From: Protonemura montana | Taxonomy: Eukaryota > Arthropoda > Insecta > Plecoptera > Nemouridae | DNA length: 64,000 nucleotides | Assembly (NCBI GenBank): GCA_947568835.1 | Contig: OX387604.1 | Span: 15,219,076-15,283,075 of the forward strand | Direction: 5' to 3' | Part shown: one piece after another, positions 23,641 through 34,805 of the stretch | How the letters are laid out: each line of letters starts with the position of its first letter | Numbering within the stretch: position 1 is the first letter of the stretch | Made by a program: the position numbers and the translations under genes | The notes under the pieces: model-generated | What the model was told of the DNA's origin: nothing | Database searches by the model: none | The model's input: the letters and a program-made list of their open reading frames with translations, nothing else

Positions 23641-26383
23641 CACCTGTGAATTTGTTCGCGCCGTTGTTCTCTTCGAGTTCCAAAAAAGACACAATCTTTA
23701 AAAATATATATGTAATGATATAATCACGTTTTTCAGATAATTGAAATTTATTTATAGCAAGAAATAAGCCATCAAGCATAAGAGCTCTAATTTTTATGTA
23801 TGTAATTGGCAACTTTGCAACAAATTTGAGAAACTTTTTTCCCGATTTCCACGCAACACTCATCGATTTTAACAATCTCTCGTACATGGTCCTATTTTTT
23901 TCCCTACCTAAAACCATATGCGTGTTGAAATGCATACTTACATAGGTACTAGAAACTCCAAGATCTGATGATAAGAACAATAATTCAAGTATGAATGGAA
24001 TTGTTTACAAATTGAATTGATCGATCAGCTAGGCAACAGAAGCACTTGCATAGACAAAGGGACGTAGTTGTCAAGAGGAATTTGCGCTCTTGGGAATCTA
24101 ATGAGATTTTTAGAAGTGGATAAATAAGTACAGTCAACTTGAGGCCAGGGACTCTACCGAAACCTTTGGGTTTCACCCAGAGGTAGCAAGGCATAGGTGG
24201 ACCGGGGTGAAAGAGGAAGAAAGAAAGCACTTTCTTCATTTCTAGATGCCAACAACTAAAAAAGGATCCTTTTGGCGTAAGATCCTTTAAGAAACACGTG
24301 TATTGTGCGCGATTCCAGAAAATGTGTAAATCACACAAAATTAAAAAAATCGCAGTGCTACATCGTAGTGGGTAGGTACACCCATTATCAATTGTTACTA
24401 ATTTTCAGAAATAAATTAAAGTTTAAAAGATACAGCAGATTAATACAGCAGAAGAGCCATTAGTTTAAAACTTTTGATTAAAAATCACCCGCTTTTTAAA
24501 GTATATATTTAGAGAGGTGATATAGAAGGGATTTGCAGGAAAATAAAAGTCGCTCCTTGGCTAGGACAGAAAAGCTCCAACTTTCCAGACATTTAAGATG
24601 GTACATATAATCATACACAATTCAACCGAGCTATCCCATTTCTAAATGCTGAAGAAGAAAACTTCGTATACTGATTTAAAATGACAGCATCTTGAAAATA
24701 CTTCAGTAACAGGAAAAGTTACCTTACAAGACAGGTGTCATAAGAAAGGCGTCGTGAAATTGCGACGATTTCCGCGGGAGATTAACGTATTCGCAGAAAG
24801 TTACTTTACTTAGAGTGCATCCCACGGTATTTTTACTATTCTCCAGACAGAAACAAGCTCTCTCGTTTTTATAATGTACAGGAGTATTGAAGGAAGAGAG
24901 ATGACCATTTTCAGCAGCACGGAACTTCGAGATATTTTGTAATTTCAATTTTCAACATTGGCGAAATCCATCCTTGATATGTGTGCACATCTTGATCAAA
25001 CATCCCTTGCTTTCGTATCCTGACCAAAGATTGCTTAATTTCTTTCGTTTGCGACAATTTCACATGTTTAACCCTCCTATTATTTCCCTATACCTATATA
25101 AGTCGGTTTCATTTCGTTGTCCAACAGAATAGCATCGGCTTTATATTCTCTGTTCGCTGTTCACAGTTCATGTCTAGTGCACACAGAAGACAAAAAACTT
25201 AGTTCGTGGTGGAACACTGCACGGTTGATTTGTTAACGCTCCACACCACTGAATCAATCACCTTTTCTTGAGCTACCGAGTTAACTCGGTTACGCCGAGG
25301 TAACGCTCACTGCCAGGGTCGCCAAATACATTCCAACCACCAACCAAATCGAGACCAAAGTACGGCGATTTATTTATTAATTCTTATTTGCATTTTAGTT
25401 TAATTTGTTCAACAAAATTAAAATCTCAGTAAGCAACTGAATTAGCTGGGTTGTCATCTTATACGTGCCCCTACCGCTAGTTTAGCTAGCTCACGTACAC
25501 GCTAAATTCATTTTTCACTGCAGACTTTCCCCTTATTATACAGAAAAAATATAATTATTTAAAGAAATCAATATATCACACTTATCAATTTAATCAGTAT
25601 TGATTGACTTATAAGTTGTCATAAAACACTGAGACCTTGCACTTTACTTGGAGGTTTACAAGCCCTTAGAATAAAGTTTCGTGTGTGCTTACTGCCAAGG
25701 GCAGAGTTTCGTGCAATTTTAATTTCGGATATACTCCCTTTGACCGTAGAAACAAACATTTCTTTTACTTTGTGATAAGCAGTTTATGTCATGGATGCTC
25801 TGACTTGGATGACATGGACACGAAACGCAAGTGAGTTATATTGTGAGTGCTTGTAACCATGTTTTACGTTGTTTTCACCACGAAACTGCTCCATACCTCA
25901 GGAACAATAGAAATATTTTGGTTCTCGGTCCTTAGCTCGAGTTCTCAGCTCTATAGTTTTCCGAGTACTTTAGAGCTGAGTTTCAAAGCGAATCTGATCC
26001 CTTTTTTCCAAAAACAATAAAATATGCCAGGTTGTACTTGCTAACAGCATTTTAAGTGACTGTAGTAACAAATTAGTCAACTATGGTTTTGTTCTAGTAT
26101 GCCATTTAAACCAGGCTCAAAGCTTCCATTCAGTTAGGACTTAGTCGTGAAACCTACCCTTAGAACACATTATACAGTCATCTCTTTCGATATTTCCTAA
26201 ATGTACATAGAATTCCAGATTGGTACTCGATTGGTTAGCACCGTTGGTATTCTATAGAACCGATCGAATTGGCTCTAAAGTAAACATAAAGAGAAACCTC
26301 ATCAATCATGTGCCCGCGTTCACTGTTGCTAATACAGAAGGTAATGAAGGAAGATCGCAGATGGATGGTGGTGGGATGGGGAT

Positions 26384-26402
26384 GGGGGGGGGGGGGGGGG
26401 GG
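26384..26402 (+). repeat. Poly(G) run, 19 bases, in a G-rich context
   Basis: Preceded by GGATGGTGGTGGGATGGGGAT, so the whole segment from about 26360 is purine-rich on the plus strand and could form G-quadruplexes. Confidence 0.95.
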
Positions 26403-26707
26403 CGACAAGGTTGATTCACGGGACTCATAGCGCAGGTGAATGTCTTGATATTCACTGTCTCGGTCTTCTCAAGACAACACAAAGTAGCGTGAGAAAGCAT
26501 TTTCTAAAGACCGGCGTATACGCGAGAAAATAAATTATCTCGAACGTTGTATTGCAAACTGGAGTAATATTGTTTTGGAATCTAAAACGTGAAAATATTC
26601 TGGTGTCTATGTGAATATGTAATTCGTTTTCATATTTCGTACTTCACACTTATTTACTCTTGGCAGGTTATCGCTATCCCTGTTACCAAAAATGTAGTTT
26701 TTGTGAT

Positions 26708-26727
26708 GGGGGGGGGGGGGGGGGGGG
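26708..26727 (+). repeat. Poly(G) run, 20 bases
   Basis: Preceded by TTTTTGTGAT and followed by AGGAG. Lies 305 bases from the previous G run and has the same polarity. Confidence 0.95.
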
Positions 26728-28369
26728 AGGAGTATATTTGGCTAGCAATAGTCGCTCTTGGTATGAGTGGACACGAAATGGTAGTCTAACGTTTCAAAAT
26801 AAAAATTCTTCTTCTTAACAATAGCAAGCTTGGCCTTTATAGAAAATACATCAATTTCGATCGATATTTGGAAGACGAGGAAAGTGTGAAGGCAGCATGA
26901 AAATAACAAACAAACAAAGTTCCCTGAAGTCTGAGATCTAGCTCTACCTATTGGTAAAATTTGCATGCCTAAGAAAGTCCGTAGGACTTGATATTAAAGA
27001 TTTTGTGCTAGAAAATTTCGAGCCTGTAGAGAGGGTTACCAAATATTAACAACGTTATATTATTATTATATTCATTTTTAAACCAGATTACGATGCAGAC
27101 ATAACATACTAAGCATTATGAGTGACAGCAAAAGAGGAGAATGGTCCAAGACATGACTCTCCTATTATCTCCTCAAACTACGTTTCCAGACAGTTTAAAC
27201 AATTACATTATTATTGTTTTCGATCGTAAATCGTGCAGAAAGATTGATGCGATTTTAAAAGAACTAGACAAATTAGCAGCATTGGTTAAGATGATAGATA
27301 TTACTATAATTTAGTCTTTCCGATTGATAGTAACGTGTTCCAATCCATAATTACGATGTGTAACTAATATAAACTAAACGCTATACTGCATTTATTAACG
27401 TGTAGGATGCTTTTCACTTGCACTAGCAAATGCACTTGCACTTGCCCTCACTCCCAACCATTTGACCATGTGCAATTGAGTGCAGCAACCGCAGTGCATC
27501 GATTGATGCAACACGGACACTGGAGCAACCAAGCACTTGCCGTATTGGCGCATACACCTTTGAGATATATAATCCCCTTGCACCGAAACAATGGATAGTT
27601 ATAATTATGCAATTCAACAGTTTAGCTTAAGTTTCGAATGGTTGTTGTATTAATATTTCGCTAAGCGCGGAAGTCATTTTTCAACATATGAATGATCGCA
27701 CTTCGTTGCTCATTTGTTCGGCAAAGTGTGAAGACGCGCTCGTGATTGCGAATGCCACAGATAATTATATTCAGCAGTCAGAAGGTAAGCTTTCAAACTC
27801 AAGAGCCATATCGAGATTTTGGAAACCAATTAATGTATTTTAGGCCGTTTTATAAATTAAATACCTACGGTGTTAGGCTTACTATGTGCATTTTTGTTCC
27901 GCAGCACAATTTTTGTCCCACATTTAACCCGCGTCTATTAAAAAATTCACCGTCAAGGTGTTTAATTGCAAAAACACTTGGCTACAACAACAATTGGCTA
28001 GATACGTAATTTCGAACAGATACGAGTGAATAGACGAGTGACTAGCGTTACGGCAACCGAGATTCTAACAGCACATGGCCTATTGTTATAAATCGTGTGT
28101 CCCAACGCCATACAAATTACGATCACTTCTGGGCCAACACCACTTTAATTACAAACAGTACTCACGGTTTTTAACTTGAAGCGCCATTACGAGAGAACAC
28201 ATCCATCGTAAAAATAACAATTTGAAAGTATATATATTTTGGGCCGGCAACCTATACGGCTTCGTACACTGAGCCTGGGTCAATGTTGATCCCGACACTG
28301 GTTGCCTGATAGTCGGCCCAGCAGCGAGTATCCTCCAAGTGATCACCATGTGGTTGAGATGAGATCGGC

Positions 28370-28680
28370 CGCCGCCGACGCGAGGAAACCACTGCAGCGT
28401 CTAGCATGAAGTGTGCACAGCCACTACACTGTATCCAGTCGGACGCTCCGTCGCTATTTCGCTTCGGCTGCCGCCACCGCCGCCACCACCGCCGCCGCCA
28501 ACGTCACCGCCACCGCCGTCGCCGAAAACGCAAGCGATCATTGTGATAGCAGAGAACAGATCTCTGAGCCTGGCCCCTTCCTCTCCTGACGCCCCCCACC
28601 CTTCGAACAACCCTGCTGGCAGCGAATCACAGCGGCAGACGCCTATCCACCGTCACCCACTACAAAATGGCGAATCGACA
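28370..28680 (+). other. GC- and CpG-rich patch with CCG/CCA triplet repeat
   Basis: Contrasts sharply with the AT-rich surroundings. 28471-28530 is nearly pure CCG/CCA triplets, giving a proline run within a 94-codon plus-strand open frame (28411-28695). No family was recognised and the poly-proline itself is a triplet-repeat product. It could be a CpG-rich promoter or first exon of an unidentified gene; the evidence does not decide. Confidence 0.35.
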
Positions 28681-30463
28681 AATTATTTCTGTTAAATGAA
28701 ATCAAAAAAGACATATCTATAAAGAAATATTTCTTTCAACGTGCTGAATGCAGTTATGTTAGTGTGGTGGCGTGATAATGATTGAGACGTATCACTTTTC
28801 GTTGCGGTATTTTTTTTCTGTTCTTCTTCGAAAAAATTGTATAGCTAGCGCCTCACTAGCTGCTCAGATTTTCGAGTTGATGGGAAATGCTCGTAGCCAT
28901 GGGGCTCGTTATATAAATCGGTGCTCTGTATTTACTCTGTAGGATGCTTGTGTCAAGATTCGATTAAATTACCATCGTAAACAACCGACAAATAACAATA
29001 TTTCTAAGGCTTGGGCCATAAAAGTAATTTTATCCCAAATATGACACTTCGTTTATTTAAGCCGTGTGAGACGGTCATTTTGGAAGTTCCGTTGCGCCGA
29101 ACTGTAACCGTACTCGTATGTATATTGTTTTTAAACAGAACTCATTATATGTAATTCGACAATTTGCATTTCTTAATTAGATCTAATAGCCAATTTGCCT
29201 CGAAAGTGGAGTATGAAACAAATACATATTTGCAAATCAACTATAGCGATTGCACGGTAGAAAATCAGGCAATTCTTATTTCCAGACGATTGAAATGGCT
29301 GAGTGGACGTCCATACCTACGTACATTATGAACATGAGTGCTTTAAATTGAAATCAATTGATTGATAAGTTTCTTTCTTATAGTATGCCAAGGTATCTAT
29401 CGATATCAATGAACGATGATAACAAAGGTTGCAATTTCCTGTGTGTACTTCCTGGAATTTCAAGAAGACCTCCATTTGATAATGCCTTATCATCTCTATC
29501 TCACGAATACGCGACGTAAATTATTGGGTTGTAACCTAGTTAAAGATTTTCTGGAAATTCAAAGCCGTCCCAAAAAAAAAGGTTTTAACAGCCGCCACTA
29601 TCGTTTTCTATAAGACGCAAATTTTACTGGAATCAAAAAAAGAATTAGGTTATGCAGATGTTTTCGTAAAGTCACAACGATTTACGTTGTTGGTTAAACT
29701 TGAATGTCTTGTAACTGGGCTGAGGGAAGCCTTCGGAAACACGAAGGTCGTAGAGATTCGTTTTCCTCAATAATGCAAATAGAATAAACACACCCATAGA
29801 TGTTTCGCAGCTCGCATGCTAAGAAGATTAACAATATTTCCATCGCCACGGTGTGATATCTAAACGAAGTACAAAAGGATAGTAAATGGTTTCCTCCTAT
29901 AAGCAAAAGTGCCGCCCAATTCGCACTGATGGTTGAGGCAATCAATAACATTGGGGAGGACTTGACCAGTGGGGCTAGCTACCCTAAATAAGTTCGCCCG
30001 CCCTACGGTTTATACAGCGCCGATGTGGGCAAACCAAAGCATGGTCCACCATTCCAACTGTGGCTACCTTTGGTTGGCAAGTCAAATTTCACCTGACTCA
30101 ATGGGCTGGCGCTTTGTAAGGCGATCATTGAAAGGTACCCATTTAGTCCTGTTTGGAAAGGTGACCGTAACGTCACATATTGTATAAGAACAGCAATGGC
30201 TTCACACCGATGGCAAATTTACTATGATAATACTCAAAATATAGTGAACAAGGCTGACATTCGCTTAGCACTAAGACAGGCAGTGAAATATGCTCTCAGA
30301 ATGACTGGTGGTATGGTGAAAGAAAATTGCAAGCCAGCAGACATAAACGGGTGGGGTTCTGATGCGAAACAACCCTTGGTAAAATGAACTTGGACAATAT
30401 CCTATAGCTGCAACCCATGCCTTCGAGGGGGAATTCGCGTTTTATTTTAGAGAAAGGGTACAT

Positions 30464-30481
30464 CAGCAGCAGCAGCAGCAG
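30464..30481 (+). repeat. (CAG)6 microsatellite
   Basis: Six CAG triplets, followed 80 bases later by a shorter AGGCAGCAGCAGC run. No supporting coding frame. Confidence 0.85.
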
Positions 30482-30779
30482 TATACAGATGTTAGGGTGA
30501 TTTCAGCAACGAATTTGTTCAGCTTTTTTATTATTTAAAACAAGTGTTGGATGCAGAGGCAGCAGCAGCCGCCCGCCATCAACATGTTTCGTCTGCTCTA
30601 CTGCATCCCGCCGGTTCGGCTGGCACACAGTGATCAGTGTAAAGAATAGACGATCGAACGGTGGTGTTTAGACACCCCAGGTGCAACTAGCGTATTGAGG
30701 TACCTTGGTCGTCCTTTCTTCTAACAAACAAAGATCGCAATCAGTTATAATGGGTTACGCGAATCTAGCATAACGCCTT

Positions 30780-31060
30780 CGTTCCCCTCGCGAGAGTTCC
30801 CTTCTCTCTTGTCGGTGATGCAGTGGCAAGAGACCGATATAGAATGATCTCTCACCTGCCTGGATCACTAGACCCGTATTAAATTCCGGTCGGGAGCGGA
30901 ACTACCCCTTGCCATCGGGGAAGCTACGGCTGCACCGGGCCTGCAGCCCTTTCCCTTTCCGGGACAATACCAAGCAAGGAGCAGTCTCCCGACCCCGACC
31001 CCGACCTCGGGGCTGAGTCGTTTCTATCCGCGGCACCGTGAAAAAACCCGTCAACGGCGT
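30780..31060. other. GC-rich non-coding patch
   Basis: Locally GC-rich sequence including CCGACCCCGACCCCGACCTCGGGG at about 30990-31013. No gene recognised on either strand; may be a transposon end or an isolated regulatory element. Nothing firmer can be said. Confidence 0.25.
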
Positions 31061-32002
31061 GTCGACGTTACTCTTTTAGGGTGCAACCGGACATAAAAAA
31101 ACGAGCGATTCTTTTAGAAATTTGTCATGCCAGGGATTACTAATGCGAACGCAGTTTGTGATGTGGAATTGAAAATTTCGCTCCTTGCCCGTCGTAATTT
31201 GTATTCTGTGTTACGCGTGCAGGATGCTTTTAACGAGATCAACAATCTGTCTGTGCCTATATAATTACCAATAATCCGTTTTTAACAACTATCATATTTT
31301 ATCTATGCTGATCGCCTAGATTTTGTTGAGATGTCGAATTGCTTCAATCTTTATCGCCAATCTTGGATAAAAGTCGTTGTGTTCGGACGATTTTAAGTGT
31401 CACAGATATCTAAATGTGTACCTATCCATACATCCGATCATAAATGTCCTAAATGTGTCCTAAATGTGTTATCCTTCATATCCACGAAACACGATCATTG
31501 ATTTATCTGTATATGAAAGTAACTTCGACTATATGATCTGTATATAATGCGCTGAAAACATTGCAAAAACGAAAGTACTACAATTAGCCAGTTATAAAAA
31601 AACGCAACGCTAGGCAATGGCACATTAGTTGCAATTAAACAGTTGTCGCGTTTTTTCTAAAGGTACTCTTACGATAAGAATGTTCACTGTCTCACTTAAT
31701 AAATAAGATGTTATACACAGCAGGAGCGAATTAAATCACTGTTTAAAGGCTAGACGCACAGCACAATCGTTGGTACACTTCCCTAAATCACGACTTCGGT
31801 CGGCAGTGAAGACGAGTGGTTGAGGTTCCGAAGAGAACCAGCATCCAACTAACCCTACCCCTGCATCTGGCTAGCGTTCACTGAAGACTAGGCCCAAGTA
31901 CACCCTTTCAGTTTGAAAGAACTAGCGAAGGGGGCACCGTATAAAAAAATAATTAAACACTGAAGGGGAGAGGGTAGACCATGGTTGGTACAGTGTTCGG
32001 AA

Positions 32003-32278
32003 CTATTGCATCATAGGTGCATCGCCGTACGTGTATTCTGAACCTATGTTACAGCTGTGCATTTGGCCGTAGGCATACATGCCTGTATTGGAGAGCGAAA
32101 CGCACGGCACATGAGATGAATTGTTACTGATCAATGCAGTGGGTACTACGGTACATACGGTGTACTCATGATCTACTTTTGGCGCAGCCAAAACCAAACT
32201 ATCAATTACCAAGGGAGGCCGGTTAAAAATGTCTGTCTGTACTTTCAGACATACTTTCGTACAGTATATTTTCCTACA
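32003..32278 (-). CDS. Candidate terminal exon of an unrecognised gene
   Basis: On the minus strand an open frame of about 92 codons follows a plausible acceptor (...CATCGCTGTAG then GAAAATA, exon start near 32278) and ends in a TAG at 32003. The peptide is non-repetitive and of balanced composition, rich in S, T, Y and C (it contains SNTGMYAYGQMH and ends in DAPMMQ), which looks like a protein C-terminus. I recognise no family. The open frame continues upstream through the poly(G) run at 32396 (as polyproline), which I think is not coding. No partner exon was identified, so chance remains a real possibility. Confidence 0.25.
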   Translation of the reverse strand, partial: CRKIYCTKVCLKVQTDIFNRPPLVIDSLVLAAPKVDHEYTVCTVVPTALISNNSSHVPCVSLSNTGMYAYGQMHSCNIGSEYTYGDAPMMQ

Positions 32279-32395
32279 GCGATGCACAATGTTAAGTGAT
32301 TCATCGTCTGCAGACTTGCATTTCATATTTGGTATTAAGACAAATAAACAGCGCGAACCCCATTGGGAAGAGGAGGGTGCTGGGCGATACACAAT

Positions 32396-32415
32396 GGGGG
32401 GGGGGGGGGGGGGGG
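32396..32415 (+). repeat. Poly(G) run, 20 bases
   Basis: Preceded by GATACACAAT and followed by TAAATCTAG. Same strand as the three other G runs. Confidence 0.95.
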
Positions 32416-33881
32416 TAAATCTAGACTTTGGTTCTAGTATCCACGACGTAAGAGAGCTCCTTGCTCTTTGAAGTTTGCCTTGGTGATCACTGAAGTATTG
32501 GTGCATCGTGTAACCACCAAGAGCAATGATCCAGCATTGCTCGCTTGAGCGCGGCCACTTTGGAATTGCCTCGAATCTACTTTCTCATAATCAAATCCAT
32601 CCATGGCTGCTGACAAAAAGCAAGTACGCCGAGGTATGAAACGCACTCAAAATAAGACTGTGTCGAAATGGAAACCGTTGCTTGCTACTTGCTAGATTGG
32701 ACTGTACCGTGTACCAATCAAAAAGTACCTAAGTTGAAAATAAAAAGAACGTGCCATGATGGTGCAAGAACGTGACACAAAAGACATTCAAGGCCACGTG
32801 AGTCGTCGAAGGTCCTAATAGCTGTTGGAAGCTGGAAGATAATCAGTACGAGATGGTACCAATATTGTATACCACAGACATACTTCTGCGCATAATCAAT
32901 GCTTTGAACAAGATAGAATTCCGAATACCGATCTGATTATTCCAGATCGGAGCAAAGCATTTCTTTGGAGCAGACCAGGGAGTGAAAGATAAGAACAAAA
33001 AAGATCGACTATTGAAGCGAGCAGAGTCGCCTCGAGTCGGTGGAATGAGCGGGCTTCATCGAACTACAGAACTTGAGTGGTGCTGACAACCACTGTATGC
33101 TAAATTTTGTCCTGGCTGTTCAACTCGCCATTCTAAAGTTCGCCGGTCGTATGATTATGGCAATTCATAGAAATGCCGGCCAGCGTCAATGAAAGGTTGA
33201 TACGAAAATTTTGCAAATTTTCTTATTAAATAAAAACGAATTGTTAAATAAGAACATAAAACTCTTGCTGACATTTTCGTAAATATATTGATTCAATTGA
33301 GAAGAGCCTGCAACAAAGCTGCAATTTTCTACAAAATTATTCGAATTTTAAGGCGAGCACACCAGTACTCTTTTGGGTTTTTATTGTATTTGTTATTTTC
33401 GAAAAAACTGTCTTTATACCTACGGACTCCTATCGGTAACAACCGGCAAACTTATCAGGACTGTTGATTAGTGATGATGAAAAACATGAAATTGTATTGT
33501 ACAGTTGTCCAGCATAGAAATGTTGTCAGCAAGCTTTGCTTAGGAATGTAATCTTCCAGTTCCATTCAGTTCTTTACTCGGCTCTTTACTGCTCATCACA
33601 TTTTCCAGCTTGAATCAATTTATATTTCCTAGTTAGCCATTGATAGTATGCCGTTACATTCCCCACATTTTTTAAATTTTAATTAAATAATAAAACTTAA
33701 CATGATAGTGATGACAATCCAGGGGAGTACTCATGCACTTTTTGGTTTTGTTGAAACGTAACTCCAATCAAACTGCTCGTAGGTGAGAAGTAGGAAAAGA
33801 AGCAAGATAGGTTGATAAAAAAATGACAGGATTTTGATATCATTAATAATCTTTTATCAAAAGAGGTTGTTATTTTCACAG

Positions 33882-34721
33882 ACTACCAGCAGCTACTGTA
33901 GATTTATATGATCTTGCTATGACTCTAGCTGCTCAAACCATGAACAGTGCTGCAAACAGCATATTATTCAAACCCTTTGAGCAGCTTCTCGAAGTTTCAA
34001 ATGAGAAAATTCCAGCCAGGCTTGGAATCCAGGAACAGAAAGCCAAAGGTACATAAACAACAAACAGGGGTAGGTAACAGGATTAACATTAGAACATTTG
34101 TTTGTGCACTTCTGAAACAATCAAGTTTCAAAATTCAATGAAATTATAGTTAGATGTGACCATTTTGTAACAATGCTTTTGAGAATGTTAACCACACATT
34201 GCTAATTTCCATTATATGTTATGAATGCAAGATCACAAAAACCTTTATAAATCTATGACAAATGCTCTTCTCATCTGTAAACTGCATGATTTTGTACCCT
34301 CTGGGTAACCTAGCCCAAGAGAGATATTTATATTCTTAAGGAGGCCTGTACATTGCAGAATCAGTGTACCATGGTATCATCCTAGTTATCTGAAGTGATC
34401 TTTTGAAGTCTAGTTTTTTCTTACCTTATTATTGTTATTATTTATCATGCAGAAGAAACATTTCCTGAATTAAGGTAAAAGCAGACTGAAAAGTTGCTTT
34501 AAAAAGTTTGGTGTTGGATTATTTAACTGGCAAATACACCGCAAACAAAACTGCAAAATGCACGAAATTGATGAAAAATTAATTTTTTCCTCAATCTCTC
34601 TAATAGGGAAAATTTGAGCTTTCTCCAGTTTAGTTTCAGCACCATTATCTACCAGGTGCTGCCATTTGTAGGTGTGCTATCATTCGTATGTCAAACCAAA
34701 ATCACAGATGACATAAAATAA
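33882..34721 (+). CDS. 3' end of an unrecognised plus-strand gene (three predicted exons)
   Basis: Three exons join in frame with GT-AG borders. Exon A 33882-34048 (acceptor TATTTTCACAG, donor AAAG/GTACAT) encodes a helical, Ala/Leu-rich peptide containing DLYDLAMTLAAQTMNSAANS; the other two frames are closed. Exon B is a 22-base micro-exon, 34453-34474 (acceptor ATCATGCAG, donor AAG/GTAAAA). Exon C 34607-34721 encodes a hydrophobic stretch with TIIYQVLPFVGVLSFVC before a TAA that overlaps AATAAA signals at 34717 and 34721. Upstream exons were not found; an ATG in good context at 32603 (MAADKKQVRR, then GTATGA) is a possible first exon. Its stop lies only 84 bases from the convergent CRELD stop. 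I do not recognise the family; the hydrophobic C-terminus could be a tail anchor. Exon A is the most secure part. Confidence 0.4.
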
Positions 34722-34805
34722 ATAAATTTGTGCCTAATATGGAAGAATAACTCTGATTTGAATGTTAAAACACATACAGCAAAGAGGATCCTAGCCCACT
34801 GGCCA

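Noticed and set aside
23525-23980. 151-codon minus-strand open frame ending in a polyproline run
   Set aside because: The proline run is the complement of the poly(G) tract at 23622 and the rest shows no family feature.
28411-28695. Proline-rich 94-codon plus-strand frame
   Set aside because: Composition is that of a CCG/CCA triplet repeat; its antisense is equally open. Kept only as a GC-rich patch.
30196-30387. 63-codon plus-strand frame beginning MASHRWQIYYDN
   Set aside because: Reads like protein but is short, has no splice-supported partner and no motif I recognise; not enough to list.
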